Assembly: GCA_036768485.1 (NCBI GenBank) | Contig: JAVLUZ010000513.1 | Location: 1,513,413-1,577,412 of the forward strand | Direction: 5' to 3' | Length of the DNA: 64,000 nucleotides | Source: Mermis nigrescens | Taxonomy: Eukaryota; Nematoda; Enoplea; Mermithida; Mermithidae | In this document: positions 22,579 through 33,575 of the stretch, one piece after another | How positions within the stretch are numbered: position 1 is the first letter of the stretch | How the letters are laid out: each line of letters begins with the position of its first letter | The notes under the pieces: model-generated | What the model saw: the letters and a program-made list of their open reading frames with translations, nothing else | Told to the model about the DNA's origin: nothing | The model's database searches: none | Made by a program: the position numbers and the translations under genes

Positions 22579-22638
22579 CTCACTTTGCCACCAATGGCTC
22601 CACAGCCATTGGAGAAATCCGACAATAATCAATTTATG
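22579..22638 (+). CDS. Second exon of unknown membrane protein, copy 1
   Basis: It lies between a good acceptor (TTATTTAG, 22571-22578) and a strong donor (GTAAGTATT, 22639). It encodes 20 residues, LTLPPMAPQPLEKSDNNQFM, phase 0 on both sides, so it joins in frame to the exon ending at 22059. In copy 2 the same exon has a stop codon. The proline-rich content suggests a linker or cytoplasmic tail. Confidence 0.5.
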
Positions 22639-23425
22639 GTAAGTATTAGTATGGCAAGTTGAAATGAATAGGTAGGTAGTAATATATGTTAGTCTATTCC
22701 ACAAAACCTTGTGCATGAAAATCAATGTGAAGCCTTCAATCAATCAGCTGCAAAAGTGCTTTCAAGGCAGTTTATTGTAGCACAGCTTTGCAAAGTGGAG
22801 CTTTCTATGCTTAGGATTTTTTTATGAACAATATTGTTATTCTTGCTTAAGTTAAAATTTCCCATGTAACTGATTTACATTGAATAAAAATTGTCATCCA
22901 TGCATAAAGTTTCACGAATCTTGTGCATGGATCACAATTCTGGAGTCAATGTAAATCAATTACAAAAGCGGTTTAAAGTGAACAGCAATCACGATACTGG
23001 GCAGAGTAGGTGTAAACATAGGACGAGCATATGTTCACCCCTTACTTAACACGAATCTTAAGCTTATGCGCACGTCCAAGGGTTTGCGCCTCGATCAAAA
23101 TTTTGGATGTTGTCAACAATATTAACTATAACTGCCAGATGGATAATATAAAACATAGATTCCAAATCAAATGGTTGAGGTCAATCAGTGGGTGATAAAA
23201 TAAATGGTTCATTCATAGGATTAGGGTGGCGGCAAACCGTTGCATCCAACTTGCTAAAGCTTTCTGGGAGATATAATAATCTGTAAAATTGAATATAATC
23301 TTTGCCAATTTTGATAATCACTTAACCCGTGGTAATGCATTAATGGGGTTTACTGGTACGTACATATTTCAAACGTGTACATCAGGGCAATATTATTCAA
23401 CTGCGGCTTTAACAGGGACTGCAAT

Positions 23426-23620
23426 CATAGGTGGGCAGCACCAAAATTCTGAGAAGTGTAAGATTTTTCAAAGGTCAAAAAAGTGTCTTAAAAATGGATG
23501 TATAGCGAAAACACACCATTTTCAACGTTCACATCGAGCACTATCCATTAGCATCAAAAGATTGCGAAAAAATTTTCAAATTGAATTCGGCCGTGTATTT
23601 TGGTTTCTGAGGAAGTACAA
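23426..23620 (+). mobile_element. hAT-like MITE, family R1, truncated
   Basis: It starts CATAGGTGGGCAGCACCA and has the AGGTCAAAAAAGTGTC, GAGCACTATCCATTAGCATC and TATTTTGGTTTCTG blocks, but lacks the right terminus. It lies in the part of copy 1 that is diverged from copy 2. Confidence 0.7.
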
Positions 23621-23804
23621 TTGAAGCAACAAAACAATGATGGAGGGGGACCAAACGCTTAAAATGCTAATTAATTAAGCAAGTTAAGGCACTCTTTGCA
23701 CAGTGGGACTGGGCCGAACTAGTGGAAAATGGCTACCTCACACTATGTATCCTAAAACAATTTTGAATCCAACCTGCATTGCGAGTAATGACTTTTGCTT
23801 TTAG

Positions 23805-23885
23805 CCTGAACGTTGGTTCGACCGCACTGGGAATGCGTCTCTGCATTTGACAAATTCCTCAACTACTTCCTCAGGAAAAAAATGA
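23805..23885 (+). CDS. Candidate terminal exon of unknown membrane protein, copy 1
   Basis: After an acceptor (TTGCTTTTAG, 23795-23804) the frame encodes PERWFDRTGNASLHLTNSST then TSSGKK and a stop (TGA, 23883-23885), phase 0, compatible with the exon ending at 22638. The matching place in copy 2 (about 32030-32115) is strongly diverged and does not encode this. The join is inferred from phase and splice signals only. Confidence 0.4.
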   Translation, partial: PERWFDRTGNASLHLTNSSTTSSGKK

Positions 23886-24117
23886 AGGTAAATTAGTATT
23901 TTAGTAATGAGGGGTTCCAAAATAAAAAATAGATGGATGGACGATCTGTAAATAATTGTGGTTGTTACCTTCAGGGCTTACCTAAGTGTAAATATAGTAG
24001 GCTTCGTATGGGTAGAACTAACGTATGTACAGATACCTAAACGGACAGCAAGCCACCCGTAGAGATACCTAACACACGTACAGCTACCTAAACGGAGATG
24101 GACTGTATGTACCTATG

Positions 24118-24960
24118 TGTAACTTAAGGCGGTTGTTACCTTGGAGTTGTAGCGCGCGCAAATGAGTTTGCTGATTAAGTACTTGAAGTATGTACGGATA
24201 ACTAAACCGACAGCACGCCGCCGGGGAAGATGTCCAACACACAACAACTAACAAAGCAGCGAACCCCAATAAGTACCTTTGGGGCTTACCTAGATACCTA
24301 TGCTACAACTAGCACTGGTCAAGAAGCTGCGGTAAAAACCTGCACTCTTCCAAAATGACCCTGAATACCTACTGCCTAAAATCTCCACGGACGTAATTGG
24401 TCCGGTACTTATGGAGATTATGGGATGGAGATGCCGACCGCAGATCCTGACCGGAGTAATTAGATAACCCCGGTATTCGCCCTAGGTCCATGGACCTGTT
24501 TAGACCAAAAGAATAATTTTTCGCGAAAAGAATTGAAAAAGGTTTCACACCAGATTACCTATGGCGAAAAAACTTATAAATTCTGGTTCCGATAGCACTC
24601 AGTACTTAAATCACAACAACAAAGAGCTCTTATCCGGGCTGTCATCTACTATAAAAATTATGTAATAATTTTTATAGATTTATTAGAAAAGAGGAATTAT
24701 GAATTTTGCACGAAATGATAAATAAAAGGTTTTACCCAATGAAATCCGGCAAGAAATAAAGTAGAGGCCGGCCTATTCCCAATTCCTAACTGCCTGCGAT
24801 ATATTACACCTCTAGGCAGTTAATTTTTCGTGCTTTTACCAAATTAAAACAATTTACAGGCAATGGCGCTGATACAGTCGGAAACAACATGCCAGAAAAC
24901 GCAAAGGCTAAACTGCCACCAAACTAACTACTCAGACTAATCATCGTAGGAGAATGGCTA
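24118..24960 (-). repeat. Partial LTR of the 14-kb retrotransposon, carried in duplication copy 1
   Basis: It starts TGTAACTTAAGGCGGTTG, preceded by TATG exactly as at the 3' LTR (32331), and breaks off at the duplication boundary. This shows that the retrotransposon was already in place when the segment was duplicated. Confidence 0.85.
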
Positions 24961-26596
24961 TCAGTTGGAGAAATTTTGGCGGAAGCGGGGTTGGGGGTGT
25001 TGACCCTGATGGGCCCTACTTGAGGAACCCCGGCTCCGCCACTATGGACTGCCCCAGGGCAGAAAACCCCCGACGGAACAGGGGTCGTAACACATGTGAA
25101 TAATGGGGTACCCCATTTCCGAGCCTAAACCCCCCTTCAGTTGGGAAAATTTTGTCGAAACGGGTTTGGGGGTGTTGGCCCTGATGGGCCCTACTTGGGG
25201 AACTCCGGTTCCGCCACTTTGGATCGTATCCGTTTCCGGTTCCAGCCCATCATTTCCGTTTCCGGCTTTTACCCCCTATTTCCGTTTCTATTTCCGGCTT
25301 TTAATCTTCGTTTCCCTTTCCGTTTCCGGATTTCACCCAAGCCCTCAAGATTTCATGAAATAAATAATACATGTTCCCTTCTATTAATTAATTCTTCAAG
25401 CCATATATCCATAAGTGGGCAGCATCGAGAGACACACTAAAGCCCGCAGCAAGGATTTTTCGAGGGGGGTGCGGGGGTGCGACCTGAAATCATGAGGATG
25501 ATGATAACTGTAAATACAGGGCCGCTCCGTGTCTACTAATTCAACATGGAAACGGACGCGGCTGTATTTGCCTTCGGGATTTACTTAGGTACCTAAACTA
25601 CTCTCAACGCTGGTCAGGTTCAAAAGATCGCCAGGCGACTCTAAACCCGTTGACCCTTGTAGACCTACAGCTTCGACTCCCCTCGGTCTTAATGTGCTGA
25701 CCGCTCCTGATCGATAGTCTCAACAGCTATGCCCTAAATCCTAGTGTTGAGTACCTACCTAAACCCTGGAATGCTCGCAAGGCCGGATTGCTTCTACCTC
25801 AACCCTACTCAAGTTGATAATTTAACTTATTTTCTTGGATTAGGCTGGCTTGAAATGTTTTTGGTTCCTAGTGGAGTGTAGCACTCTAAAATTCGAATAC
25901 AGCAAGAGCGAGCTCTCAACTGGGCAGTCATCATAAAATATTAAATATGGTTTTAGCTATTTTCGGGTTGAGCAAAAGATAGAGAATTTCTCCAAACAAA
26001 TAAGAATTACGACCATATACTATTTACCTTTCCAACACTGTCGAAAGTAAATATCAAATTAATATTGTAGTTGTGTCGCCCGACCAGCCCTCAATATACC
26101 TTATCACCGGGTGGCTAATAATTCAAAATTTTAAGGAAATGTACAACGCACGGCTGTAGGCCGGCACACAACAATAAAAGCTAAATACAAGTCGCAAACA
26201 AAAAACGCCACTCCAATCTAAATTTCGACCTCGACTGACTGTCCTACTAAAATGACTACAGTAAGATAACTTCAACGAAAACGAATTAACAATGGTTAAA
26301 ATTACTTTTTTCCAAATAGAATATTCTAGACGCTTATAGCGATAACATAGGTAAATAACTGCTGTTGACATATACGTAACTCTACTTTAGCGGGCAAGTA
26401 CCTAAATGAATTTTGTATTGAAAGGATGACTACTCGACTAGTTATGTAAACTCCAATACAGTATAACAATGTCGTAGACCGGCTTTTACCCGAACTGATG
26501 GTAAATTGTTCGTATTAAGTTCGTAACTTGTAACTGTCGTAGTAACATACCCTACCAAAACCGAAATGTTACATTCGTTTTGACATTTCATGCTGA

Positions 26597-26831
26597 TGTA
26601 ACGGTCGGCGCCACATACCTTCCATTACGTGAGCAAAATTTTAAAATTTTACCCGCATCAGTTTCCCGGATCTTCCGCTCTGTATCGCTTGTAAAGTACT
26701 AACCGACTACTCGGGCTCTTGCTCACTTCCTGCACTAATATTCAATATAATTGAAAAACAATATAACATTAACCTCACGGGTTTAACTTCAAAGTATCCG
26801 TTTCAAATTGTGCAGTAGCACCTCTGCTGCA
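26597..26831 (-). mobile_element. Solo miniature LTR, duplicate copy
   Basis: It is the counterpart of 18794-19028 in duplication copy 2, nearly identical, with the same flanks. Confidence 0.75.
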
Positions 26832-27164
26832 CTTATGCTAGTACGCAAAATGATTTCTTTTCTATAGAAAAATTTCAAGTCTCTCATGAACACACAGACA
26901 GGATTTATAAAGTATTAGAAACGCAAAACTAGATTAATTGGCTATTTCAAGATCACAGAAGCTTATTGAGCATGATACCTGGCTGCTAAGCACGTACTAT
27001 AAAAACAACCTTGCATTCATGCAAAGAAAAAGTCTGGCTATGAGGATATAAGGCACAGTAATAAGTTAGAGCAACAATATGTCTACAATCTTTAGTATTA
27101 GCAGTGCCTATTAATCAGTTTGACAAATGCATGACCCTCAGGGGGGTGGTGTGGCCGCATCACT

Positions 27165-27425
27165 CGCACCTGCCTGGCTACGGACCTGGACACCGAGTGG
27201 TAAACACTTTAACCTACGGATCTGAAGGTCCCAGGTTCGATTCCGCTTTGATGCACTTTTTTTTTCGGCAGGCCAACCCAGCCTTTCATCCCTCTGGGGT
27301 CGATAAATGGGAAGCTGCACTTGCGTGGCGGAGATTAAAACCCCTTGGACTTGCGCTTATTTCGGGTATCAGCTGTAAGCATCTTCCGATGCACGGGTAA
27401 AACCCACTTTGTATGTAAAGCCCGG
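27165..27425 (+). mobile_element. tRNA-derived SINE, duplicate copy
   Basis: Counterpart of the SINE at 19375, with the same A-box-like and B-box (GGTTCGATTCC) words and body. Confidence 0.75.
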
Positions 27426-27479
27426 CCTTTAATCTTTACCTTTTTAAAGTGTGCAGCGCCAAAATTCTGTGGTTGTAAG

Positions 27480-27754
27480 CATAGGTGGGCAGCACCGAAA
27501 TTCTAGGGAGGGGGTGAAAAAATTTCTAGGGGGGGGGGAGTGAAGAAATTTTTAAAGGTCAAAAAATAGTCTTAAAAGTTGTTGTATGGCGAAAAAAACA
27601 CCATTTTCGACGTTTCTCATCAAGCACTATCCAATGGCATCAAAAATTGCTAAAAAAGCAAAAAAAAAATTTCTGGGGGTACTTTGATTTCTGGGGGGGG
27701 GGGGGGTTATTTTAACTTCTGGGGGGTGCATACCCCAGACCCTACGCCCAAGTT
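27480..27754 (+). mobile_element. hAT-like MITE, family R1, duplicate copy
   Basis: Counterpart of 19677-19949. The left flank GTTGTAAG is intact, and the right end is slightly eroded (CCCAAGTTTGTAAGTAG). Confidence 0.85.
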
Positions 27755-28394
27755 TGTAAGTAGCTGAAGAAATTTCTTTTTTCGTCTCGAACCTTTACAT
27801 TAAAATGATCGATGAAATTTCGTTTTTTGTCTCGAAACCTTTACACTAAAACAATCACAAATCAAAAAATATTGCATTAGAAGGGAAAAATTCTACATTC
27901 TAAGATATTGTAACCCTCTAAATTATAAAATCAATTGGACTGCACAGGAACCAAAATTGAGTTAGATAAGCTTTAGGACACGCTAACAGCAAAGAACCCG
28001 TATACTTTACACTTTTGTGCAACAAGCATTAAGTGTAAAGAAAATTTAAAAAAGTCAAATTCGTAATCTACAACTTAAGGGCAACATTTAAAAAAGTTGG
28101 CCCTCCGCAAGTTGTTTGATATCCGAAAATGCTCTGGGCCGAAAAGTGATTATCAGTGTAAACTTTACACTTGTGCTTAAAACGCACCATTTGGGTGTAT
28201 AGAAACAAAATAATGTAGGATCGGTAACGCCAAAGGTCAGGGCACATTTAAGCATAATTAGCATGTTCCGCCTACTTGGCAAAAATTAGCTGAATAAATT
28301 CCGATTTTCCTCTCGGACTCTTTTATACTAAAACAATCACAGATGAGGAATATTGTGTTAGAAGAAAAAATTCTACGTTTTAAGATATTGTAAC

Positions 28395-29179
28395 CATAGG
28401 TGGGCAGCACCGAAATTCTGGGGGGGGTGAAAAAATTTCTGGGGGGTGAAAAAATTTTTAAAGGTCAAAAAATGGTTTTAAAAGTGGTCGTGTAGCAGGA
28501 GTGCTACTACATGGCTAAATGTACTTTGAAGTTTAACCCGTGACGTTGATGTTTCATTGTTTCTCAATATTATTCAATACTTTGCGCAGTTGTAGGCAAA
28601 GGCCCGAGTAGTCGATTAGTACTACACCCACACGAATCAGAGCGGAAGATCCGGGAAACCGGTGCGGGTAAAGTTTTGCTCACGTAACGGTGGGAAGCGG
28701 CGCCCCCGTTACATATTGGAGGTCCCAGAGTTCGTTCTCTGGAGTTGTCTGCGCTTACGCTTTCTCCTAGAGGAGGTGTAGCAGGAGTGCTACTACATGG
28801 CTAGAAATGCCTACTTTGAAGTTTAACCCGTGACGTTGATGTTTCATTGTTTCTCAATATTATTCAATACTTTGCGCAGTTGTGAGCAAGAGCCCGAGTA
28901 GTCGATTAGTACTACACACGCGAATCAGAGCGGAAGATCAGGGAAATCGGTGCGGGTAAAAGTTTTGCTCACGTAACGGTGGGTAGCGGCGCCCCCGTTA
29001 CAGTCGTATGGCAAAAAAACACCATTTTTCGACGTTTCTCATCAAGCTCTATCCAATGGCATCAAAAAATTGCTAAAAAAGCAAAAAAAATTTTTTTCTG
29101 GTGGGGTATTTTGATTTCTGGGGGGAGCATTTCAACTTCTCGGGGGTGCATACCCCCAAACCCCTCACGCCCATGTGTG
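28395..29179 (+). mobile_element. hAT-like MITE, family R1, split by a TRIM
   Basis: It starts CATAGGTGGGCAGCACCG, is interrupted at 28491, resumes after 29006 and ends CACGCCCATGTGTG, with ATTGTAAC on both outer flanks as in the uninterrupted paralogue at 20583-20852. Confidence 0.93.
28491..29002 (+). mobile_element. TRIM: miniature LTR retrotransposon with two LTRs and 63-bp interior
   Basis: Two direct repeats (28491-28713 and 28777-29002, 223 and 226 bp) both begin TGTAGCAGGAGTGCTACTAC and end GCGCCCCCGTTACA, so they have the TG...CA termini of LTRs. The 63-bp interior carries a primer-binding-site-like TGGAGGTCCCAGAGTTCG shortly after LTR 1 and a polypurine AGAGGAGG directly before LTR 2. 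The target GTCG is duplicated (28487-28490 and 29003-29006). There is no coding capacity, so mobilisation would need proteins in trans. The two LTRs differ at several bases, which could be age or consensus error. The copy-1 paralogue at 20583-20852 is the empty site. Confidence 0.93.
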
Positions 29180-29659
29180 ATTGTAACCCTCTATATTATA
29201 AAACCAATTGGACTGAACAGAAACCAAAATTGAGTTAGATAAGCTTTAGGACACGCTAACAGTAAAAAACCCGTATACTTTACACTTTTGTACAACAACC
29301 ATTGAGTGTTAAGAAAGTTTAAAGTCAGTTACTAATCTACAACTCAGTGGAAACATTTTTAAATAATTGGCCCTCCGCAAATTGCTTGATACCCAATGCT
29401 CTGGGCGGAAAAGTGCTTCTCAGTGTAAACTTTACACTTGTGCTAATAACGCAGATTTTTCGGTTTACACACTTTACCTCATTGCTAACTCGGTATTGAG
29501 TATGAAGCAAAAAAGGTACATCGAGTTCTTAATTTTTATATCGTTTAAAAAAATCACACCTCTCAGGTGTGTGCCATTGTTGCTGTAAGGGGACACAAAA
29601 TTCACGCACTCGCTGTAAAAAAATGGTAAAATCCCGTAAGCATGAAGTTACTTGATTCA

Positions 29660-29895
29660 CCTCTGCCGTAGGTGCAGTAGCCTATTTCCCGATACACAGC
29701 CCTAGGCCAGCGCGTCTGAATTAGACCGAGTATGGGTCACGGGGCCAGTGTGACTGCACAGAACGCTGTTACCATCACCTGGTGCAGCTTCCATTTATCG
29801 ACCCCGGAGGGATGAAAGGCTGGGTTGGCCTGTCGAAAAGAACTGCGTCAACGTGGATTCGAACCTAGGACCTTGCGATCCGTAGGTTAAAGTTT
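29660..29895 (-). mobile_element. tRNA-derived SINE, opposite orientation, duplicate copy
   Basis: Counterpart of 21365-21595, with part of the right side shortened. Confidence 0.7.
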
Positions 29896-30083
29896 TTACC
29901 ACTCAGCGTCTCTTTTTTATGCATGTTTGTATATAGATACCGTATGTATTTTGGTACATTTGTGTGATATACCTATAGCTAAGAAATATAAGTGCCTATA
30001 AAGTGTGGTACTCTCTACAAAAGCCTATATTGTGTCCCAGCATCCCGCCATCACTATTACTTTATCCAATCATTCTGTTTAAG

Positions 30084-30380
30084 GCATTGATTCTATGTTT
30101 ATCGGCAATTGGTATACTTATAATATTCGCTGTAATCATTTGGTTAATTGTGTTCCGCCGTAAGCCCTACCCCAAAATTGATATTCCAGGACTTCAAATC
30201 GTCGACCAACGGACTCCCCGCCTAAAATTAATTGATCTTAACGTAGGTTCATTAGGTGCAATATTAATAGATACTCGTATGTTGTACAGGCGTAATCCTG
30301 GTAGCTTAGCTTATCTTCTGCGCGTGTTCATGTCTGACGTCCTGTATGGCACACTGTATACCATAGGGACACTCAGGGTG
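30084..30380 (+). CDS. Membrane-protein exon, copy 2, open frame and intact donor
   Basis: This is the same exon as 21763-22059, but here TGG replaces the stop, and the donor reads GGTG|GTAAGC (30380/30381). About 99 codons: a hydrophobic segment around residues 2-19 ending in IWLIVFRRK, then a 75-residue polar domain containing PYPKIDIPGLQIVDQ and LRVFMSDVLYGTLYTIGTLR. The positive-inside pattern (RRK after the hydrophobic stretch) suggests a cytoplasmic C-terminus. The open frame continues upstream of the likely acceptor to 30003, but no start exon was found. I do not recognise the family. Confidence 0.5.
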
Positions 30381-30385
30381 GTAAG

Positions 30386-30670
30386 CACACGTGAGCGTGG
30401 GGGGTTGGAGGGGTATGCACGCCTGGGCATGGGGGGGTTTGAAGTATGCACCTCCTCGAGCAAAATACCCTCTCCCAGAAACCAAAATACCTACAGAATT
30501 CAATTTTTGAATTTTCTTGGTTTTTTTTTCGTAATTTTTATTGCCAATGGATAGTGCTCGATGAGGAACGTTAAAAAATGGTGTGTTTTGCCGTACCACC
30601 ATTTTTAAGGCCACTTTTTGACCTTGGGGAAAATCTCGCACCCCCTCAGAACTTTATTGTCGCCCACCTA
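30386..30670 (-). mobile_element. hAT-like MITE, family R1, duplicate copy
   Basis: Counterpart of 22064-22362. It begins CACACGTGAGCGTGGGG directly after the splice donor at 30381. Confidence 0.75.
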
Positions 30671-30888
30671 CGACTCTTAATCGCATATGTGGGACAAGCG
30701 TCCACTTGGGCTTTTTAATTTTCAATGCTAATTTTCAATATAGTTAAAGAAAATAGCATTAAGTTCAGAGGTTAAAATATTAAATATGCATTGTTAAATA
30801 GCACAACTTCAATAAGAATGTCCTTTTTGCCAAATTTTATAAGAAAATTTCTTTGCTTTATCAAATATTTTGATGTTTATTTATTTAG

Positions 30889-30948
30889 CTCACTTTGCCA
30901 CCAATGGCTCCACAGCCATTGGAGAAATCCGACAATAATTAATTTATA
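30889..30948 (+). pseudogene. Second exon of unknown membrane protein, copy 2, stop codon
   Basis: Same exon as 22579-22638 with the acceptor and donor still present, but CAA has become TAA (30940-30942) and the last codon ATG has become ATA. It would truncate the protein near the end of this exon. Confidence 0.5.
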
Positions 30949-31232
30949 GTAAGTATTAGTATGGCAAGTTGAAATGAATGAGTAGGTAGTAATATATGTT
31001 AGTCTATTCCACAAAACCTTGTGCATGAAAATCAATGTAGAAGCCTTCAATCAATCAGCTGCAAAAGTGCTTTCAAGGCAGTTTATTGTAGCACAGCTTT
31101 GCAAAGTGGAGCTTCCTATGCTTAGGATTTTTATGAACAATATTGTTATTCTTGCTTAAAGTTAAAATTTCCCATGTAACTGATTTACATTGAATAAAAG
31201 TGTCATCCATGCATAAAGTTTTACGAATCTTG

Positions 31233-32220
31233 TTAAAAAAAAAAAAAAAAAAAAGAAAAAAATGATCAGTCCGATCAATATAATTAATTCTGCTTTGGTT
31301 AAAATGTTCCAGCAATCTGCCTGAAGGCAAAATTGATTCTGCTTCTGGAACAATATATATTCTACATACTACGAATCTCAACCCCTTTGTCAAGATTGCC
31401 TCAGTCAGGCTCTGGATGTTATCATGTCTCAGCTCTCTTCACAGATGAATGTTTTCTGTTTCTGAATTCAGCTCAGTAGTTGAGACAATCACGTGGTGAT
31501 TAATGTCAGTTCCATTCATAGATTCACAGTTTAACATGCATATGCATAGATTCAGCATTAGAGTCTATCAATCTGTAAAATTAGGTCATATCTTTGTAGT
31601 GGAAATATTTCTTCATGTCTTCGTATAATTAATAGAGTTTACTCAGTAAAATTTTATTTCATGATGCCTCAGACATGTCCTCAGCCGACTTTAACAGTTT
31701 AATCCTTTGGTGGCGCTTTCAAAGTCTGAAACAGAATTTTTCAAAGTCAAAAGTGTTTGGCTAGTTCTGTGAAGATTTCATTGCTAACGTCCTCATTTCT
31801 CATATCAAGACAGCATTCTCAGTAAATTCTTTGTGCTGTGCGTTCACAGAGTGTTGAAACCTTCAAACAGCGATGGAGGGGACAGCCTTGTCACTGATAA
31901 ATTCAACGGTGAAACACTCTGCAAATGGACTGAGGCCAATCAATGGAAATGGCCTTTTTCACATATAATAAACATTCACAGATTAACCTGCATTTAAAAT
32001 AATGACTTTGCTGCTTCCCTGACTGTTGAGTTCAAACACTTTTCCCCAGGGCTGCATCTCCATTTGACAATTCCACTATTTCTTCCTGGGAAAAATGGAA
32101 GACAAATCAGTATTTTTGACATGAGGTTCAAAATAAAAAACAGTGGATGGACAGTCTCTGCCATCATTGTGGTTATTACCTCCAGGACCTTTGAATTATA
32201 AATACTAGTGGCTTGGCATG
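31233..32220. other. Diverged block inside duplication copy 2
   Basis: Sequence on either side matches copy 1 closely. At 31233 a run of about 20 A begins, and from there to about 32220 only scattered words match copy 1 (22930-24000), for example GACAATTCCACTATTTCTTC against GACAAATTCCTCAACTACTT. CpG is sparse and CTCA/CAG words are common, unlike the neighbourhood. No gene is apparent. Confidence 0.6.
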
Positions 32221-32330
32221 GGTAGAACTAACGGCCATGTACAGATATCTAAACGGATAGCAAAGCCACCCGTAGAGATACCTAACACACGTACAGCTAC
32301 CTAAACGGAGATGGACTGTATGTACCTATG

Positions 32331-33559
32331 TGTAACTTAAGGCGGTTGTTACCTTGGAGTTGTCTTAGCGCGCGCAAACGAGTTTGCTGATTAAGTACTT
32401 GAAGTATGTACGGATAACTAAACCGACAGCACGCCGCCGGGGAAGATGTCCAACACACAACAACTACCAAAGCAACGAGAACCCCAATAAGTACCTTCAG
32501 GGCTTACCTAAGTACACCTATGCTACAACTAGCACTGGTCAAGAAGCTGCGGTAAAAACCTGCACTCTTCCAAAATGACCCTGAATACCTACTGCATAAA
32601 ATCTCCACGGACGTAATTGGTCCGGTATGGAGATTATGGGATGGAGATGCCGACCGCAGATCCTGACCAGGGTAATTAGATAACCCCGGTATTTGCCCTA
32701 GGTCCTTGGACCTTTTTAGACCAAAAGAATAATTTTCGCGAAAAGAATTGAAAAGGTTTCGCACCAGATTACCTATGGCGAAAAAACTTATAGAATTCTG
32801 GTTCCGATAGCACTCAGTACTTAAATCACAACAACAAAGAGCTCTTATCCGGGCTGTCATCTACTATAAAAATTATGTAATAATTTTTATAGATTTTTTG
32901 GTTAGAAGAGGAATTATGAATTTTGCACGAAATGATAAATAAAAGGTTTTACCCAACGAAATCAGGCAAGAAATAAAGTAGAGGCCGGCCTATTTAATTC
33001 TAACTGCCTGCATTATATTGCACCTCTAGGCAGTTAATTTTCGTGCTTTACCAAATTAAAACAATTTACAGGCAATGGCGCTGATACAGTCAGGAAGCAA
33101 CATTTTAGAAACAAAAGGCCAGAAACACTTGCCACCCAAACTAACTACTCAGACTAATCATCGTAGGGGGAATGGCCTACAGTAATATAAGAAAAATATT
33201 GTATAATGTGTTTATAACAAAAATTGTGTGCTTCTTGCACATAGATTTTTCAGGTCTCTGCACAGGCTCAACGTGAATAGCGGTCATGTCGCCTATGTTT
33301 TAAATCTAAAAATTGATAGGGGACTTTTGGGGGTTCCTCAGTAAAAGGTCGCATCTTCGTATCCCTCGCAACACGTAGCGGCAAGAGTCCAACCAAAAGA
33401 CACTGCGTGGTCGGAATACCTCCGCATGTCATACTATCGATGATCTGAAAACTATGGCTGGATCACCAAAGTGGAAACAAAAGACGGATGGTCGGAATTG
33501 GCGCACTAAGGTGCACAAAGGCCGCACAAGTAACGGCATGTGTAGATACACTATCTACA
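32331..33559 (-). repeat. 3' LTR of the retrotransposon
   Basis: On the plus strand it runs from TGTAACTTAAGGCGG to ACTATCTACA. The terminal 19 bases (33541-33559) are a near-perfect inverted repeat, TGTAGATA and TATCTACA around CAC. Compared with the 5' LTR it contains about 280 extra bases (roughly 33110-33385). Confidence 0.93.
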
Positions 33560-33575
33560 CTCCTCCCTCCTGAAA
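33560..33575 (-). promoter_or_regulatory. Polypurine tract of the retrotransposon
   Basis: The minus strand reads CAGGAGGGAGGAG immediately before the LTR start TGTAGATAG, the expected position and composition of a plus-strand DNA primer site. Confidence 0.88.

Larger units (their letters stand above)
17151..24960 (+). repeat. Large direct duplication, copy 1
   Basis: From TCAGTTGGAGAAATTTTGGC onward the sequence is nearly identical by eye to 24961-33178. The left boundary lies inside the inverted satellite unit and the right boundary inside a retrotransposon LTR. Contents in order: satellite tail, TTTCCGG tract, unique-looking DNA, solo miniature LTR, SINE, R1 MITE, GTGTAAAG repeat, second R1, SINE in the opposite orientation, exon group of an unknown membrane protein with another R1, and an LTR fragment (24118-24960). 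Short deletions between copies look like consensus errors. Confidence 0.93.
24961..33178 (+). repeat. Large direct duplication, copy 2
   Basis: It aligns with 17151-24960 in the same orientation. Differences visible by eye: a 512-bp TRIM insertion (28491-29002), a strongly diverged block (about 31233-32220) and scattered small deletions. Its right end lies inside the 3' LTR of the retrotransposon, which continues beyond it to 33559. Confidence 0.93.
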
